From a virus, in IMG/VR virus record IMGVR_UViG_3300025520_000129, positions 1-38,770 of that record: DNA of 38,770 nucleotides, one strand, 5' to 3'. Position 1 is the first letter of the stretch; every line of letters starts with the position of its first letter. The notes below the pieces were generated by a model. That model made no database searches. It was not told the DNA's origin and saw only the letters and a program-made list of their open reading frames with translations. The position numbers and the translations under genes are program-made. This document shows positions 29,742 to 38,417 of this stretch, one piece after another.

Positions 29742-30400
29742 TGCCACTGACCTTCCCGCTTGCGCGCGCCACTTTCATCGACACCCTTCTCGCAGAGCGT
29801 GTGACCTGCGACCTGCCGGAGCTGGTCGAGCAGTCCCGTACCGCCGGAGGCGAGCAGCTCATGGCCGACATGGGCGAGCGGCTTTGGACCGGCCGGATCG
29901 ATCTGGGCAAGATGCAACGAAACGAGGTCGGACGCCCCGAGACGCTGATACAGGTTGTGAAGCAGGGCCGCACCTTCGAGGTCTATGACCGGCGCCGCCC
30001 GGCCCCGCTTCTGGATCCCAATGGGACCATTCTGGGCGCAGCATCGGTGACCATTCTTTCCCTGGGGGCGGACCCCCGTGAGCTGTCGCTGGCAGGGCTG
30101 CCCGCGGGCTACACGCTGTCCTCTGGGGATTACCTGTCCTTCGCCTACACCAGCCTGTCCGTCACGCGCCAGGCTCTGCACCGGGTCGTGGACACGACCG
30201 TCGTCGCCAATGGATCGGGCCAGACGCCGCTGTTCGAAGTGGTTCCCGCGATCCGCCCCGGCGCGACTGCGGCGACCGCCGTCACACTGATAAGACCCTT
30301 CTGTCGGGCCGTCATGGTCGCGGGCAGTGCCGCGCCATCGGGCGGGCGCAGCACCCTTTACGAGGGGCTGGGCTTCGATTGGGTCCAGAGCCTGAGGTAG
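29741..30400 (+). CDS. tail protein after tape measure (distal-tail position)
   Basis: The 219-residue beta-rich protein starts MPLTFPLARATFIDTLLAE and has GKMQRNEVGRPETLIQV, then a domain ending YEGLGFDWVQSLR. It lies where siphoviruses of the B3/GTA type have the distal tail protein gene, immediately after the tape measure. The family is not certain. It overlaps the tape measure gene by one base. Confidence 0.7.
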   Translation: MPLTFPLARATFIDTLLAERVTCDLPELVEQSRTAGGEQLMADMGERLWTGRIDLGKMQRNEVGRPETLIQVVKQGRTFEVYDRRRPAPLLDPNGTILGAASVTILSLGADPRELSLAGLPAGYTLSSGDYLSFAYTSLSVTRQALHRVVDTTVVANGSGQTPLFEVVPAIRPGATAATAVTLIRPFCRAVMVAGSAAPSGGRSTLYEGLGFDWVQSLR

Positions 30401-30402
30401 TC

Positions 30403-31002
30403 ATGCGCAGCTTCGACGCCCCCACCCTTTCTGCCTTCCAGACCCGCACCCAGATCATGGCGCGGGTGCTGGTCTGGATCACGGCGCGGAACCGGTCCAC
30501 CGGCCTGCCCGAGCAGCTGGGCCTGTGGAACGGCGGATATGACCGCAGCTTCACGATCAACAGCGTTGCCCGCACCTATGTGGGTGCTGGCGCCCTGATG
30601 CAGATGCCGCCGCTGGTCTATCAGGTGGGTCTGGCCGTCCGGATGCAAAGGCTGACCCTGTCGCCCATCGATCCGACCGTGGGCAATCTGATCCGAACCT
30701 ATGACGCCCGCCTGGCCCCGATCGAGATCCATCGTGCGCTGTTCGATCCGGTGACGACCGCGCTGATCAGCGAGCCGCACCGGCTTTTCAAGGGCATGAT
30801 CGACGAGTTGGAGGTCACAACCGACGCCAAAGGCGAGACGCGCTGCGAGGTGACCGTTGCCAGCTCGGCCCGCTACCTGACCCGCACGCTGACCCTGAAG
30901 CGGTCGGACGCCAGCCAGCAGCTGCGGTCCGGCGACCGCTTCCTGCGTTATGCGGACGTGTCGGGCGAAGTCGATGTCTTTTGGGGTGAGAACCGTCGAT
31001 GA
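30403..31002 (+). CDS. tail protein, DUF2163-like
   Basis: The 199-residue protein has an N-terminal MRSFDAPTLSAFQTRTQIMARVLVWI and a repeated small-barrel pattern (RMQRLTLSPIDPTVGNLIRTYDARLAP; RLFKGMIDELEVTTDAKGE) that resembles DUF2163/hub proteins of GTA-like tails. A TGAGGT ribosome site sets the start at 30403. It overlaps the peptidase-like gene by four bases. Confidence 0.65.
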   Translation: MRSFDAPTLSAFQTRTQIMARVLVWITARNRSTGLPEQLGLWNGGYDRSFTINSVARTYVGAGALMQMPPLVYQVGLAVRMQRLTLSPIDPTVGNLIRTYDARLAPIEIHRALFDPVTTALISEPHRLFKGMIDELEVTTDAKGETRCEVTVASSARYLTRTLTLKRSDASQQLRSGDRFLRYADVSGEVDVFWGENRR

Positions 31003-31403
31003 TAGCGACCCGCCGTCCCGACTGGAGACCCCGCCTGGTGGCCTACCTCGAAGAGGTCCGGGCCCGACCCTTCGCCTATGGCACCCATGACTGCGCCCTG
31101 TTTGTCGCCGGTGCGGTCGAGGCGATGACGGGGTTCGATGCAGCCGCGGGGTTTCGTGACCAGTACGACAGCTTGAAAGGTGGGTTGAAGCTTCTGCCCA
31201 AGGGCGACCACGTCGCGCTGGTCGGGCGCTTGCTAGAGGAGGTGCCCGTCGCATTCGCCCAGGTTGGCGACATCGCGGTAATCGGCGAGATCGGCGTGCC
31301 GGCACTTGGGCTCTTCGAGGGCGAGAGCGTCCTGGTCGTTCGCGACGAGGGGGTCGGACACATGCCCCGGTCGGCCGCGACGCAAGCCTTCCGGGTGCCC
31401 TGA
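30999..31403 (+). CDS. NlpC/P60-like tail peptidase (DUF6950-like)
   Basis: The 134-residue protein has FAYGTHDCALFVAGAVEAMTG (about residues 25-45), where Cys32 with the neighbouring His30 resembles the NlpC/P60 Cys motif; a downstream GDIAVIGE loop fits the same fold. Such proteins sit at the tail tip and cut peptidoglycan for DNA entry. A separate catalytic His is not obvious, so it may be structural. Position before the large tip protein is typical. Confidence 0.75.
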   Translation: MIATRRPDWRPRLVAYLEEVRARPFAYGTHDCALFVAGAVEAMTGFDAAAGFRDQYDSLKGGLKLLPKGDHVALVGRLLEEVPVAFAQVGDIAVIGEIGVPALGLFEGESVLVVRDEGVGHMPRSAATQAFRVP

Positions 31404-33706
31404 TGCCCGCCGTCGGAGCCGCCATCGGTGCCATCGTTTCCTCTATCGGCGCAGCCTTTGCCGCGGGCGGCTTCTTCACGACTGTGGTCGGCCGGCTGCT
31501 GCTGTCGGTCGCCCTTTCCGCGCTTCAGGCCGCACTTGCCCCAAAGCCCCGAGAGCCCGGGATCAAGACAAAGGTCACCCAGACCGGTGGCACCAATCCG
31601 CAGTCCTACATCCTGGGCCGCTATGCCACCGCCGGAACCCATGTCTGCCCGCCGATGACCCACGGTCAGGTCGGCAAGACCCCGAACGCCTATCTCACCT
31701 ACGTGATCCTGTTGTCCGACGTGCCGGGCTGCACGTTGAACCAGGTTCTAATCAACAACCAGTATGTGACGCTGGGCGGCGTTCACCCGGACTACGGTGC
31801 GACGGTCGCCTCGGCTCCCTACACGAACCGGGCTTGGGTGAAGTACTACGACGGCAGCCAGACCGCCGCCGACCCGATGCTTCTTTCGAGATACGGCTCG
31901 TACCCGGAGCGGCCCTGGTCGGCCGACATGATCGGGCGTGGCAGCTGCTACGCCATCGTGACCTTCGCTTATGACAGGGCAATCTTCCCCGGTTTGCCCC
32001 GGGTGCGGTTCGAGATGAATGGCATTCCCCTTTACGACCCCCGGCAGGACAGCACGGTAGGCGGATCGGGGTCGCAGCGCTGGGCCAACAAGGCGACCTG
32101 GCAGTGGTCCACAAACCCGATGGTGATGGCCTACAACGTGAAGCGCGGCGTCTCGCTTCTGGACGGCAGCATCCACGGCGGAAACTTCCCGGCAGCGGAC
32201 CTCCCGCTCGCCAGCTGGTTCACCGCGATGAACGAATGCGACCTGACGGTGAGCGACGGTGCCAGCGGCACCCAGCCGCAATACATGGCTGGGATGGAAG
32301 TCAGCACCGACGAGGAACCAGCTGACGTAATCGCCGAGCTCATGAAAGCCTGCACCGGCCAGGTCGCAGACATCGGCGGCACCTGGAAGGCGCGCAGCGG
32401 TCCACCCGGCATCCCCGTCCTGTCGATGACCGACGCCGACATCGTCATCTCGAAGGAGCAGAACTTCCGCCCCTTCCCGAACTTCGCCTCCAGCTACAAC
32501 GGGGCGCATGCAACCTTTCCGGATCCGTTCAGCGCATGGGAGCCTAAGGAAGCCCCGCCACTGTACAAACCGGCCTACGAGGCACAGGACCAAGGTCAGC
32601 GCCTGATCGCCGAGCTGAACCTGGTCGCGGTGCCTTTCGCCGCCCAGGTCCGCCGGATCATGCACTCGGCCGTCGAGGAAGAGCGCCGCTTCCGTCGCCA
32701 CGAGATAACCCTGCCGCCGGACTATGTGCAGGCCGAGCCGCTGGATGCGATCAGCTGGACCAGTGCCGAGAACGGCTACACGGCGAAGTCCTTCGAGATT
32801 GCAGGTGTGACCGAAGACCCGATGACCGGGCTGCAGCGGATGATCCTGCGGGAACGCGACAGCGGGGACTTCAGCTACCCCGCGTTGCCGGCTCCCGCCC
32901 CGATCTCGATACTGCCGGTGATACCGGCGGCGCAGACGGTGCCCAGTTTCGCCGTGACCGCCACATCAATCCCGGACGCCAGTGGCACCGCACGACGTCC
33001 GGCCCTCCGGCTGACATGGGAACCGGACCTTGCGGATGTCCGGGGCATCATGTTCGAGGTGCGCGTTCAGGCGACCGGCGTCGTGGTGCATCGAAGCTCG
33101 ACGCAGGACGTGGCGACCGGGGAGTTCCTTGTCACGCAAGGGCTGATCGCGTCGACCGCCTACCAGGTGCGGGCGCAACCCGTGGTGGATCGGCCGGCGG
33201 CCTGGACCGCGTGGATTGCCGCGACCACGCCCGCCAATCTGTTCGTCCGTCCAGACCTTGCTGTCGGATCGGTCACCGACCGCTTTGAGAGCTTTGTTCC
33301 CGGGCCTTTCTTCGCCAGCACCACTCCGACCAACTACGTATTCTTCAGCTATTCGCACGGTCCTGTCGCCCGTGGCGAGATCTGGCGGCGGGGCCTGACC
33401 TTCAGGATGGCGGCCCTGTTTGGCTCAGACGTGGATCCGAACCGCGCGAAGGTCGCTCTGCAGATGACCCGAAAGCCCTATGGGATGGGCTACTCGCCGT
33501 GGAAGACCCTGGAAATCTTCAACACGGAGTACGTCCATGAATTTGGCGTGGGCGGTTATGTGCCCTTCGCGGATTCGGGCACGTTCTCAGCTGTGCTGGA
33601 AGACATCGTTTATCGCATGATCGTGAACTTCATGCCGGCGGGGGCCCCGAACACCTTTCCCTGGATCGCCGACATCAACTTCGTCGTGGCGGAGACGACG
33701 CGATGA
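31403..33706 (+). CDS. tail tip/central fibre protein (J-like)
   Basis: The 767-residue protein has a hydrophobic N-terminus (about residues 1-45), then the phage tip domain (GGTNPQSYILGRYATAGTH; NAYLTYVILLSDVPG; ASWFTAMNECDLTV), a region with RRHEITLPPDYVQAEPLDAI, and a fibronectin III-like domain at about 510-615 (RLTWEPDLADVRGIMFEVRVQ). The C-terminal domain is probably receptor-side. It is the largest tail gene after the tape measure and ends in an overlap with the next gene. Confidence 0.85.
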   Translation: MPAVGAAIGAIVSSIGAAFAAGGFFTTVVGRLLLSVALSALQAALAPKPREPGIKTKVTQTGGTNPQSYILGRYATAGTHVCPPMTHGQVGKTPNAYLTYVILLSDVPGCTLNQVLINNQYVTLGGVHPDYGATVASAPYTNRAWVKYYDGSQTAADPMLLSRYGSYPERPWSADMIGRGSCYAIVTFAYDRAIFPGLPRVRFEMNGIPLYDPRQDSTVGGSGSQRWANKATWQWSTNPMVMAYNVKRGVSLLDGSIHGGNFPAADLPLASWFTAMNECDLTVSDGASGTQPQYMAGMEVSTDEEPADVIAELMKACTGQVADIGGTWKARSGPPGIPVLSMTDADIVISKEQNFRPFPNFASSYNGAHATFPDPFSAWEPKEAPPLYKPAYEAQDQGQRLIAELNLVAVPFAAQVRRIMHSAVEEERRFRRHEITLPPDYVQAEPLDAISWTSAENGYTAKSFEIAGVTEDPMTGLQRMILRERDSGDFSYPALPAPAPISILPVIPAAQTVPSFAVTATSIPDASGTARRPALRLTWEPDLADVRGIMFEVRVQATGVVVHRSSTQDVATGEFLVTQGLIASTAYQVRAQPVVDRPAAWTAWIAATTPANLFVRPDLAVGSVTDRFESFVPGPFFASTTPTNYVFFSYSHGPVARGEIWRRGLTFRMAALFGSDVDPNRAKVALQMTRKPYGMGYSPWKTLEIFNTEYVHEFGVGGYVPFADSGTFSAVLEDIVYRMIVNFMPAGAPNTFPWIADINFVVAETTR

Positions 33707-34320
33707 TCCGCTTCGCCCACCTCGACAAGGACGGCAACCCGACCTCTGGCGGCACCCGCCGAGAGCTTCCGGAAGGCGCGGTCGAACTGCCCGACCGCTA
33801 CAGCTTCGCCGACATGCCGCGCCTGCGGTACCGGGACGGGGCCTGGGAAGAGCGCGCGGATTACGTCCCGCCCGATGAACCGGTGATGATGCCGAACGAA
33901 AGCCCCGTCTGGCGGGAGGCCATGCTGGACCGCGCCCGGGCCGAGGCCGTCGCGCGGGTGAACGCCGCCATCGGCGAGATCCGGAAGCGCATCTACACCG
34001 ACATCCCCGGCCAGGATGCGATGTACCTGGAGAAGCGGGCCGAGGCCGTCGCCTATGTGGCGGAGGCCCGCGGTCGGGGCGAGCCAGCGACACTGGCGGA
34101 TTACCCGCTTCTTGCCAACGAGGTGGGTGTCACCGCCCCGACGCCCTGGACCCTCGCCCAGCTTTGGCTGAACCGCTCGGACCAGTTCAAGCGCGTCGGA
34201 GCCGCCACCGAAAGCCTGCGGATGCAAGCCCAGATCAACATATCCGCGGCCCAGAACGCCGAGGCCCTGGAAGCCATCGAACGCAACTTCAACGAGGCCT
34301 TGAACCGCCTCCCCCTCTGA
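33703..34320 (+). CDS. fibre-associated protein, paralogue 1
   Basis: The 205-residue protein has an N-terminal variable domain and a helical C-terminal domain (about residues 85-195) with IPGQDAMYLEKRAEA, YPLLANEVGVTA and GAATESLRMQA. The same domain is found in the gene at 35971-36585, so the two are paralogues from a duplication. It resembles tail-fibre assembly or adaptor proteins of alphaproteobacterial phages. Its ATG overlaps the stop of the tip gene. Confidence 0.65.
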   Translation: MIRFAHLDKDGNPTSGGTRRELPEGAVELPDRYSFADMPRLRYRDGAWEERADYVPPDEPVMMPNESPVWREAMLDRARAEAVARVNAAIGEIRKRIYTDIPGQDAMYLEKRAEAVAYVAEARGRGEPATLADYPLLANEVGVTAPTPWTLAQLWLNRSDQFKRVGAATESLRMQAQINISAAQNAEALEAIERNFNEALNRLPL

Positions 34321-34333
34321 CAGGAACCCTGCC

Positions 34334-35020
34334 ATGTCTTCTAAATCGGACGTCTACGAAAACGACTACCTGCGCCTGCTTTTCAACAACGTCGACATTG
34401 CCGGGATCGGCGATGCCGGAGGCCTGCGGGGATCCGTCGCGCCGGGCCAGCTTTTCTTTTCCCTGCACACCGCTGACCCGGCCGAAGGTGGGAACCAGGC
34501 CTCCAACGAGGTCGCCTACACCGGCTATGCCCGCGTCGGCGTTGCGCGCAGCGGGGCCGGGTTCGTCGTGACCGGAAACTCGGTCAGCCCGGCTGCGAAC
34601 GTGGACTTCGGGGCGTGCACCGCTCTTCCGGCGACCTACATGTACTGGGGGCTTGGCACCGCCGCCTCGGGTGCCGGCAAGCTTCTCTACAAGGGCGTTA
34701 TCGGCGCAAACCTTGGTGGATTCACGGCGCTGGCGACGGACGTCCTCACCATCCCGGGTCTGACCGGTGTGGCGGTCAACGACAACATCGCCTTCTTCGC
34801 TGCCCCTGGCGACACCCTTCCGTCCGGAATCACCGAGGGCACCGTCTACTTCGTCCGGACGGTTTCCGGCAACGACATCACCCTGTCGACCACGGCCGGC
34901 GGCGCTGTTGTGGACATCACCGGACCGGGCAAGGGCCGTGCGATGCGGATCACCCCGAAGGTCATGACCGTCGGCGACATCCCTCGCATCCCGACCACCA
35001 CGACCATCGTGGAGGATTGA
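34334..35020 (+). CDS. tail fibre/structural protein
   Basis: The 228-residue beta-rich protein starts MSSKSDVYENDYLRLLFNNVDIAGIGD and has SLHTADPAEGGNQASNEVAYTGYARVG, a pattern of phage tail fibre proteins. The middle part (LYKGVIGANLGGFTALATD, TEGTVYFVRTVSGNDITLST) looks like a beta-sandwich insertion. GGAACCC lies before the ATG. It belongs to the adhesin cluster between the two paralogous accessory genes. Confidence 0.7.
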   Translation: MSSKSDVYENDYLRLLFNNVDIAGIGDAGGLRGSVAPGQLFFSLHTADPAEGGNQASNEVAYTGYARVGVARSGAGFVVTGNSVSPAANVDFGACTALPATYMYWGLGTAASGAGKLLYKGVIGANLGGFTALATDVLTIPGLTGVAVNDNIAFFAAPGDTLPSGITEGTVYFVRTVSGNDITLSTTAGGAVVDITGPGKGRAMRITPKVMTVGDIPRIPTTTTIVED

Positions 35021-35024
35021 CCGC

Positions 35025-35969
35025 ATGGGTCTGCGCCACGCCTTCGTAATCTCCGGTCCGAGCGACCCCGCCCTGCCGGTGGACGAGGTCGACTGGAACG
35101 CAGAGCATGTGATCGACGACTACCTGGACTTCCCGGCGATTTCGACCCCTGCGGCCCCGGCATCGAACGTGGTGCGGCTTTTCGGGCGGAGCGTCGGGGG
35201 CCGCATCCTTCCAGCGATCCGGGGACCGTCGGGCCTCGACACCTCGCTGCAGCCCTTCCTGGGCCGCAACAAGGTCGCGATGTTCACTGTCGCCGGAAAC
35301 GGCGGCGTGGACTCCCAGATTGGTCTTCCCGTCACGGCCGTGGGAACTGCTCAGACGACCAACGTGGTCACGACCAGCACCCTCGGCTACTTCAGGCGCC
35401 GGGAATGGGCGATCACGACAGCTGCGACCACGGCCGTCGCCGGTATTCGTGGGTCGGCGCAGATGTTCGGCCTGGGCGGAACCGCTGCGGGACGCGGGGG
35501 CTTCTTCCTGGTCTGGCGCTGGGGTGTCGGCCGCGGTGCAACCGTGGCCACCCACCGCGCCTTCTGTGGCATGCGCGGGGCGGCAGCTGCGCCGACGGAC
35601 GTCAACCCGTCGACGCTTCTGAACCTCTGCGGCATGGGCTACGACAGCGCCGACACGCAGATCCAGTTCATGCACAACGACGGGACGGGCGCTGCCACGA
35701 AGATCCCGCTGGGCGCAAGCTTCCCGAAGCCCACGGTCAACGACGCGACGATGTACGAGATCATCCTGTTCGCGCCGCCCGGCACGACGCAGTCCCTGTC
35801 TTACCTGGTCACTGACCTTCTGACCGGCGCGACGGCGTCGGGCGTCGTCACGACCGACCTCCCGTCGACCGCCACCCTTCTGAACCTCGACAGCTACGTA
35901 AGCGTCGGCGGCACGTCCTCGACGGTCGGCATCGTGAACTCCAGCTTCTACATCGAAACGGACAACTGA
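35025..35969 (+). CDS. putative receptor-binding tail protein
   Basis: The 314-residue protein begins MGLRHAFVISGPSDPALPVDEVDWNAEHVI, a start often seen in tail proteins of this group. The remaining part is Thr/Gly-rich and beta-strand-like, ending with SSTVGIVNSSFYIETDN, as in lectin-like sandwich domains. It is probably part of the receptor-binding apparatus. No specific fold is certain. Confidence 0.6.
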   Translation: MGLRHAFVISGPSDPALPVDEVDWNAEHVIDDYLDFPAISTPAAPASNVVRLFGRSVGGRILPAIRGPSGLDTSLQPFLGRNKVAMFTVAGNGGVDSQIGLPVTAVGTAQTTNVVTTSTLGYFRRREWAITTAATTAVAGIRGSAQMFGLGGTAAGRGGFFLVWRWGVGRGATVATHRAFCGMRGAAAAPTDVNPSTLLNLCGMGYDSADTQIQFMHNDGTGAATKIPLGASFPKPTVNDATMYEIILFAPPGTTQSLSYLVTDLLTGATASGVVTTDLPSTATLLNLDSYVSVGGTSSTVGIVNSSFYIETDN

Positions 35970-35970
35970 C

Positions 35971-36585
35971 ATGGGCTTTCACGTCGTCTTCACCCCCGAA
36001 GGTATCCCCGGTTGGATTGGATTCGAGGCCCGCGATGGCAGCGAAGAGCTGCCCGAAACCCGCATGGAAGGGGACGTGGAGGTCGAGATCGATGTCGCCT
36101 TCCTTGCCGCCCATATGCGCCTGCCCACCGGTGAATGGGTGCCACGGCCACCGCCAGCGCCGCCCTCGGCCGAAGAACGCGCCGCACAGGCCGAAGCCGA
36201 GCTGCACGGAGCCAGGCTGAATGCCGCCCAGGTGATCGATGATCTGATCACCGGCGCCCGGCTGCGGTTCGTCACCCAGCTTCCCGGCCAAGAGGCGATC
36301 TACCTGGCAAAGGAAGCCGAGGCCCGCCTGTACGTCGCCACGATGCCCGAACCGGACACCTTGGAGGACTTCCCCTACCTTGCGGCCGAGGTGGGCATCA
36401 CGGCATCCTCGCCACGTGATCTGGCAACGATCTGGCTGCAGAAAGGTGCGCAGTTCCGAGGACTCGGCGCTGCGACCGAGCGCCGGCGGATGGCCGCGCG
36501 GAAGGCTGTTGCCAGCGCCGCGACCACCGAGGCCGTGACCGAGATCCTGAACGACCTGTCTGCCGATCTCGACGCTCTCGGCTGA
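35971..36585 (+). CDS. fibre-associated protein, paralogue 2
   Basis: The 204-residue protein shares its C-terminal helical domain with the gene at 33703-34320 (LPGQEAIYLAKEAEA, FPYLAAEVGITA, GAATERRRMAA). The N-terminal 70 residues (GFHVVFTPEGIPGWIGFEAR) differ. The paired placement, each beside a fibre gene, suggests that each serves its own adhesin, for instance as adaptor or chaperone. Unrecognised family. Confidence 0.65.
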   Translation: MGFHVVFTPEGIPGWIGFEARDGSEELPETRMEGDVEVEIDVAFLAAHMRLPTGEWVPRPPPAPPSAEERAAQAEAELHGARLNAAQVIDDLITGARLRFVTQLPGQEAIYLAKEAEARLYVATMPEPDTLEDFPYLAAEVGITASSPRDLATIWLQKGAQFRGLGAATERRRMAARKAVASAATTEAVTEILNDLSADLDALG

Positions 36586-36593
36586 CCTGATCC

Positions 36594-38417
36594 ATGCCCA
36601 TTTTCGCCCCCTCCATCTTCAGCCCGACGGTGTTCAGCACCGGAAGCGGGGGGGCGACCAGCCAGGTGCTGTCCTATACCGGCACCCCTACGATCATCCC
36701 GAACGTCACCTGGGATGGCCAGCTGGGCGAAACCTTCGTCTTTACCGGCGACTTCACGATCTTTTTCGTTCCCGGGATCTGGGTCTATCCGCTGATGGTG
36801 GGCGGTGCCGCCGGGTCCGGTGCGTCCTCTTTCGGTTTTGCGGCCGGGGGCAGCGCCGGTGGCGGGGTCCGCGGCGGGACGGCACTCTATCGGTTCCTGA
36901 CCGACGCAGGGATGTATTCCGGGACGATCGGCATCGGTGGCCTAGGATCCACGGCCGAGACGGCGCGCGGTGCCAAGGGCGGCGATACCATCCTGACCGG
37001 GACCAACGCCCCGCCCGCTGCAGAGGGCGGCGGTGGCGGCGGGTCGCAGGATGCGCCGGGACGCGACGGCGGCAACGGCGGATCAGGTGGCGGCGGGTCC
37101 AACGGCGGGACCGGCGGCACGGGCGCGGCCGGCCAGGGCAACGCGGGCGCGGCATCGGTCGACCCCACGAACGCGGGCGGCGGCGGCGGCGCGGGCGCGC
37201 CCGCATCGGGCAAGAATGGCGGGCAGGGCTTCACCTCTGCCATCACCGGGTCGCCGCAGGTCTATGGCTCTGGCGGTTCGGGCGGTGGCAACGCGACCGC
37301 CGGTGTTCCCGGGACCAATGCCGGGGCCGGCGGCACCTATGCCTCGCCCGCCGGTCAGCCGGGTGTTGACGGCTTCGGCGGCGGCGCAGGTGGCCCGTGC
37401 AGCAATGGTGCCAGGGTCAACGGTGCCAAGGGCGGCAACGGCACCATCATCTTCTTCGTGCCTTATGGCGCAGGCAGCGGCGGTACGATCCTGGATTCGC
37501 CGGGTGTGGCGATCGGCGGAAGCTTTGCACAGGCCGATCTGGCGGCCATTCGTAGTGGAGTCGGATCGGCCGTGGCCGGATCGGCAGCTGCGGCCCCGTC
37601 CGCGGCGATCCGCGTCTCGGTAGCCACCACGGTTGGCCTAAGCACTGCAAGTGCCCTTGGCGGGCTTCTCCTGACCTCCTCCGGGATCGCCATCGGGGCT
37701 GGACTTGCGGCAGCGCCGCCCGCTGCAATTCGTCCGTCGGAAGGTGCAGCTGCCGCAATGTCGAGGGGGGCAGCACCGCCGGCGCTGGTCCGGTCGTCAC
37801 AAGGGGTGACGGTGGGCCTGTCGGTGGCGACCGCCCTTGCAGCGGCCATCCGGTCGTCCGAGGGCGTGTCCGTCGGCATGGCAGTGGCCGAGGCGCAGCT
37901 CAGCGCGCTCAGCTATCTCATCAGCGTGGCGGTGGCCATTGGCGGGTCCTTTGCCGCTGCCCCGCCCGCGATGGTTCGCTCTGCCCCAGCCACGGCCGCG
38001 GGGGTCGCTACCGTCGCGGCTCCTCCGGCGATGATATGCTCGGCCCCGGGCAGCGTGGTTGGCTTTGCGGTCGCCCGCGCGACCGCCGCGATGATCCTGG
38101 GTGGCCAAGGCTTCGGCATCGGTTCTTCGACCGTGGTCGCAGCTGCCGCGCTCATCCGGTCTGCACCAGGTGTGGCGATCGCCCTCTCGCGGGCCGAGGC
38201 CCCGGCGGTGATGATCCGCAGCTCTGCGGGCTTCGCCTCGGGCATCGCCATTGCCGCAGGCCTCGGTATCCTGGTCTCGGCGCAGGACTACTCGACGGGG
38301 CGGCTCGCCTTCGCCTCGCTCCAGCCGCGCCGGGGCACCATATTGAACCAGGCCGCACGCAAGGGCAGGATCCTGAACCCAACCCGCCGCGGCCGCATCA
38401 CGGAGCTGGACCAATGA
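36594..38417 (+). CDS. glycine-rich, repeat-bearing tail adhesin
   Basis: The protein has 607 residues. The N-terminal 130 residues are beta-rich. Residues about 140-300 are very Gly-rich (GGGG blocks separated by Asn/Ala/Ser), as in polyglycine-sandwich adhesins of some phage fibres. Residues 302-561 consist of thirteen units of about 20 residues with the consensus SSxGVAxGxSxAxAPPAAIR. A basic, Arg-rich tail ends the protein. It is probably a receptor-binding fibre. It overlaps the next gene (ATGA). Confidence 0.75.
   Translation: MPIFAPSIFSPTVFSTGSGGATSQVLSYTGTPTIIPNVTWDGQLGETFVFTGDFTIFFVPGIWVYPLMVGGAAGSGASSFGFAAGGSAGGGVRGGTALYRFLTDAGMYSGTIGIGGLGSTAETARGAKGGDTILTGTNAPPAAEGGGGGGSQDAPGRDGGNGGSGGGGSNGGTGGTGAAGQGNAGAASVDPTNAGGGGGAGAPASGKNGGQGFTSAITGSPQVYGSGGSGGGNATAGVPGTNAGAGGTYASPAGQPGVDGFGGGAGGPCSNGARVNGAKGGNGTIIFFVPYGAGSGGTILDSPGVAIGGSFAQADLAAIRSGVGSAVAGSAAAAPSAAIRVSVATTVGLSTASALGGLLLTSSGIAIGAGLAAAPPAAIRPSEGAAAAMSRGAAPPALVRSSQGVTVGLSVATALAAAIRSSEGVSVGMAVAEAQLSALSYLISVAVAIGGSFAAAPPAMVRSAPATAAGVATVAAPPAMICSAPGSVVGFAVARATAAMILGGQGFGIGSSTVVAAAALIRSAPGVAIALSRAEAPAVMIRSSAGFASGIAIAAGLGILVSAQDYSTGRLAFASLQPRRGTILNQAARKGRILNPTRRGRITELDQ
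37497..38276 (+). repeat. thirteen 20-residue (60-bp) coding repeats
   Basis: 780 bp encode 260 residues that fall into 13 units of mostly exactly 20 residues (first and last 19, the eighth 22). Each unit has a Ser/Gly start, a VAxG strand, an S-x-A-x-A-PP turn and a hydrophobic AAIR/AMVR/ALIR end. The DNA units are strongly diverged, so the array is old and selected at the protein level. Confidence 0.8.
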
